From positions 62,001-126,000 of the forward strand of contig OY781919.1 in assembly GCA_963677215.1 (NCBI GenBank): DNA of 64,000 bases. Reading direction: 5' to 3'. The stretch is from G963676795 sp963677215. GTDB lineage: Bacteria; Desulfobacterota; Desulfuromonadia; Desulfuromonadales; Geopsychrobacteraceae. Shown in pieces: positions 49,451 to 62,567 of this stretch. The position numbers and the translations under genes are program-made. The notes below the pieces were generated by a model. That model worked only from the letters and a program-made list of their open reading frames with translations, was not told where the DNA came from and made no database searches. Positions within the stretch are counted from its first letter, which is position 1. The number at the start of each line of letters is the position of its first letter.

Positions 49451-49862
49451 CGCCAACCTCTCTTTTCACGAACTTGGTTCTCATTGGCAATTTATGTGCA
49501 CCAAGGCGAAACGCCTCGCGTGCGATTTCCTCAGAGACACCCTGCATTTCGTAAAGCATGGAACCTGGCTTGACGACTGCAACCCACTTCTCTGGAGAAC
49601 CTTTACCTTTACCCATACGAGTTTCAGCAGGCTTACTGGTCAGCGGCTTGTGTGGAAATGACCGAATCCAGATTTTACCGCCCCGTTTGATATAACGGGT
49701 CATCGCACGACGGGCTGCCTCAATCTGACGAGAAGTCAACCAGCCACACTCCGTTGCCTGCAATCCGAAATCCCCGAAGCTTACTTCCGTACCCCGGGTC
49801 GCAGCACCTTTCATTCGGCCGGTGAACTGTTTCCTACGCTTGACCTTTTTCGGCATTAACAT
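49440..49862 (-). CDS. rplP: 50S ribosomal protein L16
   Basis: 140 residues: MLMPKKVKRRKQFTGRMKGA, LTSRQIEAARRAMTRYIKRG, KPLTSKPAETRMGKGKGSPE and AREAFRLGAHKLPMRTKFV. It organises the A-site region of the 50S subunit. Its last 11 bases overlap rpmC. Confidence 0.98.
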   Translation of the reverse strand: MLMPKKVKRRKQFTGRMKGAATRGTEVSFGDFGLQATECGWLTSRQIEAARRAMTRYIKRGGKIWIRSFPHKPLTSKPAETRMGKGKGSPEKWVAVVKPGSMLYEMQGVSEEIAREAFRLGAHKLPMRTKFVKREVGDEG

Positions 49863-49878
49863 AACAAGCTACTCCTGC

Positions 49879-50529
49879 TCAGCCGACTGGCTGTTCCTTA
49901 TCCTTGCCAAGCACCTCACCCTTGAAGATAAGGACCTTGACACCGATAATTCCATAAGTTGTTTTTGCTTCGGCAAATCCGTAATCGATATCAGCACGCA
50001 GGGTGTGCAGAGGCACACGACCTTCACGGTACCACTCGGTACGGCTCATCTCAGCACCACCGAGACGACCTGAGCAATTGATCTTGATTCCCTTGGCACC
50101 AAACTTCAGCGCCATGCTGACGCTGCGCTTCATGGCACGACGGAATGCAACGCGTCGTTCCAGTTGAAGGCAGACATTCTCAGCAACGAGCTGAGCGTCG
50201 ACTTCGGGCTTACGCACTTCCTGAATGTTAATAAAACACTCATCAGCGGTGATTTTCGCCAGGTCTTTTTTGAGAACCTCGACTTCAGAACCCTTCTTCC
50301 CAATAATGATACCTGGGCGGGCAGCAAAGATATTAATCTTAACCTTGCTGGCAGCACGCTCAAGCTCAATTTTGGAAATACCTGCGTGATAAAGACGTTT
50401 CTTCAGAAACTCACGTAATTTCAAATCAGCATGCAGCTTTTCTGCGTAATCAGAATCTGCATACCAGCGGGATTCCCAAGTCCGGTTAACACCTAGACGA
50501 AATCCAATTGGATGTACTTTCTGGCCCAA
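49879..50529 (-). CDS. rpsC: 30S ribosomal protein S3
   Basis: 216 residues: GQKVHPIGFRLGVNRTWESR, the KH domain with AARPGIIIGKKGSEVEVLKK, and the C-terminal GAKGIKINCSGRLGGAEMSR. It forms part of the mRNA entry channel and helicase. 17 bases after rplV. Confidence 0.98.
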   Translation of the reverse strand: MGQKVHPIGFRLGVNRTWESRWYADSDYAEKLHADLKLREFLKKRLYHAGISKIELERAASKVKINIFAARPGIIIGKKGSEVEVLKKDLAKITADECFINIQEVRKPEVDAQLVAENVCLQLERRVAFRRAMKRSVSMALKFGAKGIKINCSGRLGGAEMSRTEWYREGRVPLHTLRADIDYGFAEAKTTYGIIGVKVLIFKGEVLGKDKEQPVG

Positions 50530-50546
50530 AGGGACACCTCCTCGAC

Positions 50547-50879
50547 TTACTTAACGTCCAAAACCACAGTGATGTGGCTGGTTGGTTTACGAATTCGGCT
50601 GGCACGTCCTTGAGCGCGTGGCATAAAGCGACGCAGTACAGGGCCCTGATCAACCATGACTGTCTTGACGAACAGCTGATCGACATCAGAAACGCCCTTC
50701 TGCTCAGCGTTCGCAACAGCAGATTTCAACAATTTCGACAATACTGGAGCGGTTTTCTGTGGGGAAAATTGCAGGATGTTGATTGCATCCTGAATCATCT
50801 TGCCACGAACCATGTCTGCAACAAGTCTCGCCTTACGTGGGGAGAGTCGTGCGTTCCTTAATTTAGCTTGTGCTTCCAT
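50547..50879 (-). CDS. rplV: 50S ribosomal protein L22
   Basis: 110 residues: LRNARLSPRKARLVADMVRG, SKLLKSAVANAEQKG and the exit-tunnel hairpin PVLRRFMPRAQGRASRIRKP. No duplication or insertion in the macrolide-contact loop. Confidence 0.98.
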   Translation of the reverse strand: MEAQAKLRNARLSPRKARLVADMVRGKMIQDAINILQFSPQKTAPVLSKLLKSAVANAEQKGVSDVDQLFVKTVMVDQGPVLRRFMPRAQGRASRIRKPTSHITVVLDVK

Positions 50880-50904
50880 TTTTCGGAACTCCTGTCAGAA
50901 CGGA

Positions 50905-51183
50905 TTATCTGACTTTACTTTTTTTATCAGCACCATGACCGAAGTAGGTTCGGGTCGGTGCGAACTCACCAAGTTTATGTCCAACCATATTTTCGCTGAC
51001 AAAAACCGGAACAAACTTCTTGCCGTTATGGACAGCGAAAGTCATTCCGACAAATTCAGGAATAATCGTTGAACGACGAGACCATGTCTTAATAACCTTG
51101 TTGCGGTTGGCTTCACCTTCAAGGTCAACCTGACGCAACAGGGACTCCTGAACATAGAACCCTTTTTTAATTGATCTTGCCAC
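50905..51183 (-). CDS. rpsS: 30S ribosomal protein S19
   Basis: 92 residues: ARSIKKGFYVQESLLRQV, TWSRRSTIIPEFVGMTFAVH and GHKLGEFAPTRTYFGHGADK. It contacts S13 and the A-site finger. Normal length. Confidence 0.98.
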   Translation of the reverse strand: MARSIKKGFYVQESLLRQVDLEGEANRNKVIKTWSRRSTIIPEFVGMTFAVHNGKKFVPVFVSENMVGHKLGEFAPTRTYFGHGADKKSKVR

Positions 51184-51204
51184 AATCGTCTCCTAACAGT
51201 TGAA

Positions 51205-52032
<828 letters not shown>

Positions 52033-52065
52033 TTTGATTACTCCATACCTGCAAAGCCAATGGCC

Positions 52066-52353
52066 TTACACGCCATAAAAATCAATATTGTGACCATCTT
52101 CGAGGGTCACATATGCTTTCTTCCAATTGCTGCGCTGACCGAGATTATAGCCGACACGCTTGACCTTGCCGCGAAACTGCATAGTATTAACAGATTTCAC
52201 CTTAACGTCAAAGGCTTTTTCTACTGCCTGCTTAATTTCTATCTTATTTGCGCTGCGAGCGACCTCAAAAGCGACAACTTGCGCCGATTCTTTCAGCTCA
52301 TTGGCCTTTTCGGTAATCAGCGGCTTGCGAATGATTTCGTATAAAGGTTTCAT
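52066..52353 (-). CDS. rplW: 50S ribosomal protein L23
   Basis: 95 residues: YEIIRKPLITEKANELKES, ANKIEIKQAVEKAFDVKVKS and VNTMQFRGKVKRVGYNLGQR. It is the exit-port docking site for trigger factor and SRP. ATG overlaps the rplD stop by 4 bases. Confidence 0.98.
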   Translation of the reverse strand: MKPLYEIIRKPLITEKANELKESAQVVAFEVARSANKIEIKQAVEKAFDVKVKSVNTMQFRGKVKRVGYNLGQRSNWKKAYVTLEDGHNIDFYGV

Positions 52354-52973
52354 TTGCCCATAGCTCCTTCAATTTCACTCACAGCAGCATCAGTCAAAAC
52401 CAGATTCGGGTAGTTGAGAACATCGTAGACATTGACACCCTCAGCACGAAGAACCTTGACATTGCGCAGATTTCTTGCGGACAGCTCAACATTCGGGTTT
52501 GGCTTGTCGATGACAACCAAAGCACCCTCAAGCTCAAACTTCTTGATCATCTGATCAAAAGATTTGGTGCTGATCGCATCCAGGGTCAGATCGTTGAGAA
52601 CAATCATCTTTTCTGCCTGGAAGCGTGCCGACAAAGCACTGCACAATGCTGCTTTCTTAACTTTACGGTTCAGCTTAAACGCATATGAACGTGGCTGCGG
52701 ACCAAAAGCAACGCCACCACCAACGAAGTGAGGGGCACGAATGGTACCTTGACGAGCATTACCGGTACCCTTCTGCTTATATGGTTTCTTGCCGCCACCT
52801 GCAACCGCAGCACGATTCTTGACAGCGGCAGTACCCTGACGACGGGCAGCCAACTGATAACGAACCATGTCATGTAGCAGATAACCTTTTACTTCAGTAT
52901 TAAAAACGGAGTCAGCAAGCTCACGCGTACCGACTTCTTTTTTATCCTGATCAAAAACTGTAACTGTAGCCAT
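52350..52973 (-). CDS. rplD: 50S ribosomal protein L4
   Basis: 207 residues: FNTEVKGYLLHDMVRYQLAA, GGGKKPYKQKGTGNARQGTI, then GGGVAFGPQPRSYAFKLNRK. The C-terminal half includes SARNLRNVKVLRAEGVNVYD. L4 lines the exit tunnel and in Enterobacteria attenuates the S10 operon; I see no matching attenuator here. Confidence 0.98.
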   Translation of the reverse strand: MATVTVFDQDKKEVGTRELADSVFNTEVKGYLLHDMVRYQLAARRQGTAAVKNRAAVAGGGKKPYKQKGTGNARQGTIRAPHFVGGGVAFGPQPRSYAFKLNRKVKKAALCSALSARFQAEKMIVLNDLTLDAISTKSFDQMIKKFELEGALVVIDKPNPNVELSARNLRNVKVLRAEGVNVYDVLNYPNLVLTDAAVSEIEGAMGK

Positions 52974-52997
52974 TTTGTAAACTCCCAGTATCCTATG

Positions 52998-53621
52998 TTA
53001 CGCCTTGACACCCTTACGGATTTCGACCAGGCCGTTCTTTGCTCCAGGCACAGCTCCACGAACAAGAATCAGATTCTGCTGCGGACGAACATCGACAACG
53101 ATAAGATTTTGCGTAGTCACCCGAACATTACCGAGCTGACCAGGCATTTTCTTACCCTTGATGACGTGTGAAGGCCATGCCGACATACCGATGGAACCGG
53201 TGCGACGCTTGAACATGGAGCCGTGACTTGCACGACCACCAGAAAAGCCCCAGCGCTTGATAACACCCTGAAAACCACGTCCCTTGCTAATGCCAGCTAC
53301 GTCGATGAAATCGCCCGGCTTGAACATCTCACAAGTGATCTCGTCACCAACTGCACACTCACCCGCTGCCTTGAATTCGCGAACAGCAGTAAAAGCGCCT
53401 TTACCAGCTTTTTTGAAGTGACCCATTTCCGGCTTATTTACGCGCTGAGCGCTCTTCGGCTGATAACCGACCTGAACAGCCTCATAGCCGTCAGTTGCCT
53501 GAGTCTTCTTCTGCAGAACAACGCATGGTCCTGCTTCGATGACAGTGACAGGAATACGCTGACCATCAGCCGCATATACCTGTGTCATTCCAATTTTTTT
53601 ACCCAACAATCCGTTAGTCAT
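52998..53621 (-). CDS. rplC: 50S ribosomal protein L3
   Basis: 207 residues: LLGKKIGMTQVYAADGQRIP, VAGISKGRGFQGVIKRWGFS, and HGSMFKRRTGSIGMSAWPSH. It folds the 23S rRNA 3' domain. 35 bases after rpsJ. Confidence 0.98.
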   Translation of the reverse strand: MTNGLLGKKIGMTQVYAADGQRIPVTVIEAGPCVVLQKKTQATDGYEAVQVGYQPKSAQRVNKPEMGHFKKAGKGAFTAVREFKAAGECAVGDEITCEMFKPGDFIDVAGISKGRGFQGVIKRWGFSGGRASHGSMFKRRTGSIGMSAWPSHVIKGKKMPGQLGNVRVTTQNLIVVDVRPQQNLILVRGAVPGAKNGLVEIRKGVKA

Positions 53622-53656
53622 TGTCGTGCCCTTATTAACTTACTGTAAGCCGAAGC

Positions 53657-53965
53657 TTAGAGCTTAATTTCAACGTCAACACCAGCAGACAGATCGAGTT
53701 TCATCAAAGCATCTACGGTCTGCTGGGTTGGTTCCATAATATCAAGAAGGCGCTTATGAGTTCTGATTTCGAACTGCTCACGACTTTTCTTGTCAACATG
53801 CGGACCACGCAGGACGCAGTACTTGTTGATGATAGTCGGCAATGGAATCGGACCAACCAGGCGAGAACCGGTGCGCTTGGTTGTATCAACGATCTCTGCA
53901 ACAGCCTGATCGAGCAGACTGTGATCATAAGCCTTCAAACGAATTCTGATTTTCTGGGTAGACAT
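53657..53965 (-). CDS. rpsJ: 30S ribosomal protein S10
   Basis: 102 residues: KIRIRLKAYDHSLLDQAVAE, GPIPLPTIINKYCVLRGPHV and REQFEIRTHKRLLDIMEPTQ. Also the NusG-NusE partner in transcription-translation coupling. It directly follows tuf (14 bases) so the str and S10 blocks run together here. Confidence 0.98.
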   Translation of the reverse strand: MSTQKIRIRLKAYDHSLLDQAVAEIVDTTKRTGSRLVGPIPLPTIINKYCVLRGPHVDKKSREQFEIRTHKRLLDIMEPTQQTVDALMKLDLSAGVDVEIKL

Positions 53966-53979
53966 TGTATACCTCTTAC

Positions 53980-55170
53980 TTAAGCGATAACTTCACTGAC
54001 GACGCCAGCGCCGACAGTACGGCCACCTTCGCGGATAGCGAAGCGCAGCTCTTTGTCCATAGCGATCGGAGTGATCAGCTCGACGGTCATGGCGATGTTG
54101 TCACCAGGCATAACCATTTCGGTTCCTTCCGGCAGCTCGACGATACCAGTCACGTCGGTAGTACGGAAGTAGAACTGAGGACGGTAACCTTTGAAGAACG
54201 GGGTATGACGACCACCCTCTTCCTTGGTCAGGATGTAGGCCTCAGCCTTGAACTTGGTGTGCGGCTTGATCGAACCTGGCTTACACAGAACCTGACCACG
54301 CTCGATATCTTCACGCTTGACACCGCGCAGCAGGATACCGACGTTGTCACCAGCCTGACCTTGGTCGAGCAGCTTGCGGAACATCTCAACACCGGTAACG
54401 ACGGTCTTGGTGGTGTCCTTCATGCCGACGATCTCGACTTCTTCCTGAACCTTAACGATACCGCTCTCAACACGACCGGTAGCAACAGTACCACGACCGG
54501 AGATGGAGAAGACGTCTTCGACTGGCATCAGGAACGGCTTGTCGATTGCGCGCTCTGGCTCTGGGATGTAGCTGTCAACAGCGTTCATCAACTCGATGAC
54601 TTTGTTCTTGCCGATTTCGTCATCACGACCCTCAAGGGCAGCCAGCGCGGAACCAGCAATGATTGGAATGTCGTCGCCTGGGAAGTCGTAGCTGGAGAGC
54701 AGCTCGCGAATTTCCATGTCGACCAGCTCGAGGAGCTCTTCGTCGTCAACCATGTCAGCCTTGTTCAGGAAGACAACCATAGCAGGAACACCAACCTGAC
54801 GGGCGAGCAGGATGTGCTCACGGGTCTGTGGCATTGGGCCGTCAGCAGCAGAGACAACCAGGATAGCGCCGTCCATCTGGGCAGCACCAGTGATCATGTT
54901 CTTAACGTAGTCAGCGTGACCCGGGCAGTCAACGTGAGCATAGTGACGTGCTTCAGTCTCGTACTCGACGTGTGCGGTGGCGATGGTGATACCACGCTCA
55001 CGCTCTTCCGGTGCGTTATCGATCTGATCGAAAGCCTTGGCAACACCGCCGCCCTGCTCAGCCATAACCTTGGTGATAGCTGCGGTCAGAGTGGTCTTAC
55101 CGTGGTCAACGTGACCGATAGTTCCGATATTGACGTGCGGTTTTGTCCGCTCAAATTTTTCTTTTGCCAT
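53980..55170 (-). CDS. tuf: Elongation factor Tu
   Basis: 396 residues. GTPase motifs GHVDHGKTTLTAA (G1), the G2 RGITI region, DCPGHADYVKNM (G3) and NKADMVDDEELLELV (G4). Domains 2 and 3 include GRGTVATGRVESGIV and MVMPGDNIAMTVELI. It delivers aminoacyl-tRNA. Bacteria of this group often carry a second tuf copy; only one is in this window. Confidence 0.98.
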   Translation of the reverse strand: MAKEKFERTKPHVNIGTIGHVDHGKTTLTAAITKVMAEQGGGVAKAFDQIDNAPEERERGITIATAHVEYETEARHYAHVDCPGHADYVKNMITGAAQMDGAILVVSAADGPMPQTREHILLARQVGVPAMVVFLNKADMVDDEELLELVDMEIRELLSSYDFPGDDIPIIAGSALAALEGRDDEIGKNKVIELMNAVDSYIPEPERAIDKPFLMPVEDVFSISGRGTVATGRVESGIVKVQEEVEIVGMKDTTKTVVTGVEMFRKLLDQGQAGDNVGILLRGVKREDIERGQVLCKPGSIKPHTKFKAEAYILTKEEGGRHTPFFKGYRPQFYFRTTDVTGIVELPEGTEMVMPGDNIAMTVELITPIAMDKELRFAIREGGRTVGAGVVSEVIA

Positions 55171-55190
55171 TTCTCAAACTCCCTTTCGGC

Positions 55191-57269
55191 CTATCCGTTG
55201 ACCTTAGCGATAATTTCTTCACTCAGAGCCTTAGGCACCTGCTCATAGTGATCGAAAACCATTGTATAAGTAGCACGTCCCTGAGTTGCGCTGCGCAGGT
55301 CGGTCGCATAACCGAACATGCTCGACAGCGGAACATGAGCATTAACAACCTGGGCACCACCACGAGCTTCCATACCCATGATACGGCCACGACGGCTGTT
55401 CAGGTCACCGATGACATCGCCCATATATTCTTCAGGAACGACAACCTCGACAGCCATAACCGGCTCGAGCAGAACAGGGTCAGCCTTCCTGGCACCTTCT
55501 TTAAAGCCCATGGAACCAGCGATCTTAAAGGCCATCTCATTGGAGTCAACATCGTGGTAAGAACCGTCATAACAGGTAACCTTGACATCAACGATCGGGA
55601 AGCCGGCCAAAACACCGTTCTCGGCAGCCTCTTCAGCACCCTTACCGACAGCCGGAATGTATTCGCGCGGGATGACACCACCTTTGATCTCATCAACATA
55701 TGTGAAGCCATCACCAGGCTCACCCGGCTCGATACGCAGCCAACAATCACCATACTGACCACGACCGCCAGACTGACGAACAAACTTACCCTGGACCTCA
55801 ACAGTCTTGGTAATCGACTCACGGTATGCAACCTGCGGAGCACCGACATTACACTCGACCTTGAATTCACGCTTCATACGATCGACAATAATATCAAGGT
55901 GCAACTCACCCATACCGGAGAGAATGGTCTGTCCAGTTTCCTCATCAGTGCGAACACGCAACGACGGATCCTCAGAAAGGAGCTTACCGAGAGCGACACC
56001 CATCTTTTCCTGGTCGCTCTTAGTTTTCGGCTCAACAGAGAGGTGAATAACCGGCTCAGGAAACTCCATCGATTCAAGCAGCGACGGCTTGTTCTCATCA
56101 CACAGAGTGTCACCAGTCGTGGTATATTTCAAGCCAACCGCAGCAGCGATATCACCGGCATAAACCTGCTTGATCTCCTCACGCTTGTTCGCGTGCATCT
56201 TGAGCAGACGACCGAGACGCTCACGCTTGTCCTTGGTCGAGTTCAGAACTGACGAACCGGACTCCGCAACACCGGAATAAACACGGAAAAAGGTCAGCGA
56301 ACCAACAAAGGGGTCGGTCATGATCTTGAAAGCCAGAGCGGCAAACGGGCCGTCATCATCGGCCGGACGCTCAATAACCTCTTCGGTACCAGGAACAACG
56401 CCCTTGATCGGCGGGACATCCAGAGGCGATGGCATAAAGTCAACAACCGCATCAAGCAGTGTCTGCACACCCTTATTCTTAAAAGCGCTACCACAGAGAA
56501 CCGGACAGAAAGCAATATCACGGGTCCCCTTACGGATGGCAGCCTTGATTTCGTCGACTGTCAGCTCTTCACCGCCAAGGTATTTTTCCATCAACTCTTC
56601 GTCGTTGGCGGAAATTTCCTCAAGCAGTGCCTCACGAGCCATCTCGACATCATCCACCATATCGGCAGGAATATCGATAACCTCGTAATTAGCACCCATC
56701 GACTCATCATCCCAGACAATCGCCTGCATGGTAACGAGATCAACCAGACCACGGAAGTTCTCTTCTGCACCGATCGGCAACTGTACCGGCAGAGGATTGG
56801 CACCAAGGCGCTCACGAATCATATCAACGCCACGCTGAAAGTTGGCACCGATACGATCCATCTTATTAATAAAAGCTATCCGCGGAACACCGTACTTGTC
56901 AGCCTGACGCCAGACCGTTTCGGACTGCGGCTCAACACCACCGACCGAACAGAAAACAGCGACAGCGCCATCAAGAACCTTCAACGAACGCTCAACCTCA
57001 ATCGTAAAGTCGACGTGGCCCGGAGTATCGATAATATTGACACGATGATCCTGCCAGAAACAGGTTGTCGCAGCGGAGGTGATGGTAATACCACGCTCCT
57101 GCTCCTGAGCCATCCAGTCCATGGTAGCAGCACCATCATGAACTTCACCGATCTTGTGCGAAACACCGGTATAGAAGAGAATACGCTCAGTCGTTGTCGT
57201 CTTACCGGCATCGATGTGAGCCATAATCCCGATATTACGGGTTTTATCTAATGCAATCTTGCGAGCCAC
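55191..57269 (-). CDS. fusA: Elongation factor G
   Basis: 692 residues. NIGIMAHIDAGKTTTTERIL (G1), DTPGHVDFTIEVERSLKVLD (G3) and FINKMDRIGANF (G4) mark the GTPase domain. Domain IV has GGRGQYGDCWLRIEPGEPGD, domain V SRRGRIMGMEARGGAQVV. It is the translocase of the ribosome. 29 bases after rpsG. Confidence 0.98.
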   Translation of the reverse strand: MARKIALDKTRNIGIMAHIDAGKTTTTERILFYTGVSHKIGEVHDGAATMDWMAQEQERGITITSAATTCFWQDHRVNIIDTPGHVDFTIEVERSLKVLDGAVAVFCSVGGVEPQSETVWRQADKYGVPRIAFINKMDRIGANFQRGVDMIRERLGANPLPVQLPIGAEENFRGLVDLVTMQAIVWDDESMGANYEVIDIPADMVDDVEMAREALLEEISANDEELMEKYLGGEELTVDEIKAAIRKGTRDIAFCPVLCGSAFKNKGVQTLLDAVVDFMPSPLDVPPIKGVVPGTEEVIERPADDDGPFAALAFKIMTDPFVGSLTFFRVYSGVAESGSSVLNSTKDKRERLGRLLKMHANKREEIKQVYAGDIAAAVGLKYTTTGDTLCDENKPSLLESMEFPEPVIHLSVEPKTKSDQEKMGVALGKLLSEDPSLRVRTDEETGQTILSGMGELHLDIIVDRMKREFKVECNVGAPQVAYRESITKTVEVQGKFVRQSGGRGQYGDCWLRIEPGEPGDGFTYVDEIKGGVIPREYIPAVGKGAEEAAENGVLAGFPIVDVKVTCYDGSYHDVDSNEMAFKIAGSMGFKEGARKADPVLLEPVMAVEVVVPEEYMGDVIGDLNSRRGRIMGMEARGGAQVVNAHVPLSSMFGYATDLRSATQGRATYTMVFDHYEQVPKALSEEIIAKVNG

Positions 57270-57298
57270 GTCTTTCTCCTGAACAAATCCGGCAGTGA

Positions 57299-57769
57299 TT
57301 ACCAGCGGTAATGAGCGAAGGCCTTATTGGCCTCTGCCATCCGGTGAGTATCTTCACGTTTCTTAACAGCAGCACCACGATTATTGAATGCATCCATAAA
57401 CTCACCAGCCAGACGCTCACGCATAGTCTTCTCGCTACGAGCTCTGGAGTAAGTCACCAACCAACGCATTGCCAATGCAGTACGACGGGACGGAGCAACC
57501 TCAATAGGCACCTGATAGGTAGAGCCACCAACACGGCGGGACTTAACCTCAAGAACCGGACGGATATTATCCATCGCAGACTTGAATACAGTCAGAGGAT
57601 CCTGCCCGGTACGCTCTGCAACGATATCAAAAGCGCCATAGACAATCTGCTCAGCAGTACTCTTCTTACCGTCAACCATGACGCTGTTAACGAACTTGGC
57701 AACAAGCTGATCACCAAACTTCGGGTCCGGCAGGACGATCCGCTTAGGAACTTCTCTTCTTCTTGGCAT
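57299..57769 (-). CDS. rpsG: 30S ribosomal protein S7
   Basis: 156 residues: PRRREVPKRIVLPDPKFGDQ, VEVAPSRRTALAMRWLV-type core (VPIEVAPSRRTALAMRWL), then MRERLAGEFMDAFNNRGAAV. It binds the 16S rRNA 3' major domain and the E-site. Confidence 0.98.
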   Translation of the reverse strand: MPRRREVPKRIVLPDPKFGDQLVAKFVNSVMVDGKKSTAEQIVYGAFDIVAERTGQDPLTVFKSAMDNIRPVLEVKSRRVGGSTYQVPIEVAPSRRTALAMRWLVTYSRARSEKTMRERLAGEFMDAFNNRGAAVKKREDTHRMAEANKAFAHYRW

Positions 57770-57790
57770 AACGACCTCTTCTCAGCCTGT

Positions 57791-58162
57791 TTACTTCGGA
57801 CGCTTAGCGCCGTACTTAGAACGGGCCTGCATACGATTTTTTACACCCGCAAGGTCAAGCGACCCACGAACGATGTGATAACGAACACCTGGCAAGTCTT
57901 TGACCCGGCCACCACGAATCAGAACAACGGAGTGTTCCTGCAGGTTGTGACCTACACCAGGGATATAGGATGTAACAACAATGCCGTTCGTCAAACGAAC
58001 ACGGGCAACCTTCCGCAAAGCCGAGTTCGGCTTCTTAGGAGTTGTTGTATAAACACGGGTACATACACCGCGACGCTGTGGGCATGACTTCAACGCCGGA
58101 GCAGTTGACTTGACCACCTTCTTTTTGCGTCCGTTGCGAATCAATTGGTTAATTGTTGGCAT
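57791..58162 (-). CDS. rpsL: 30S ribosomal protein S12
   Basis: 123 residues: MPTINQLIRNGRKKKVVKST, TPKKPNSALRKVARVRLTNG with Lys at the position that mutates in streptomycin resistance, and VLIRGGRVKDLPGVRYHIVR. Both decoding loops are wild-type-like. First gene of the str operon, with a promoter just upstream. Confidence 0.98.
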   Translation of the reverse strand: MPTINQLIRNGRKKKVVKSTAPALKSCPQRRGVCTRVYTTTPKKPNSALRKVARVRLTNGIVVTSYIPGVGHNLQEHSVVLIRGGRVKDLPGVRYHIVRGSLDLAGVKNRMQARSKYGAKRPK

Positions 58163-58214
58163 CTAGATTCTCCCAAATCCTTAAAACTATGTTACCGCTG
58201 CTTCAGCAGCCATT

Positions 58215-58234
58215 CTGCGGGGAAAAACCCGCAG
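58215..58234 (-). promoter_or_regulatory. Leader stem-loop of the str operon
   Basis: CTGCGGG (58215-58221) pairs with CCCGCAG (58228-58234) around a 6-base loop. It begins at about the predicted transcription start and lies 52 bases before the rpsL ATG; a smaller GCTGC/GCAGC hairpin follows. A regulatory role is inference. Confidence 0.5.
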
Positions 58235-58236
58235 AG

Positions 58237-58263
58237 ATTATCAATCGGCCATCCCTTTGTCAA
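58237..58263 (-). promoter_or_regulatory. Promoter of the rpsL (str) operon
   Basis: Minus-strand -35 TTGACA (58258-58263) and a -10 read either as GATAAT (58237-58242, 15-base spacing) or TAATCT (58235-58240, 17-base spacing). It sits between the rpoC terminator and rpsL, so the ribosomal run has its own start. Confidence 0.7.
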
Positions 58264-58296
58264 GCCCTTTTTTCGCTAAATTATTGGGACTTAGAC

Positions 58297-58331
58297 AAAG
58301 TTGAAGGCCCCGAATCGGGGCCTTCAACTTT
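58297..58331 (-). terminator. Terminator after rpoC
   Basis: Perfect 15-base stem (58297-58311 with 58317-58331; core GAAGGCCCC/GGGGCCTTC), loop of five, directly abutting the rpoC stop codon. The following T-tract is short (TTTGTCT), so some read-through into the str operon is possible. Confidence 0.8.
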
Positions 58332-62486
<4,155 letters not shown>

Positions 62487-62567
62487 AACGCATCCTCCTT
62501 GTAGGATGAGTGTTCAGTGTCTAACTTTTATACTGCGCTGCTGGACGAAAGGGGGACTGAGCAATGC

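Noticed and set aside
53965..55248. 427-codon plus-strand frame opposite tuf
   Set aside because: Antisense shadow of a highly conserved EF-Tu gene.
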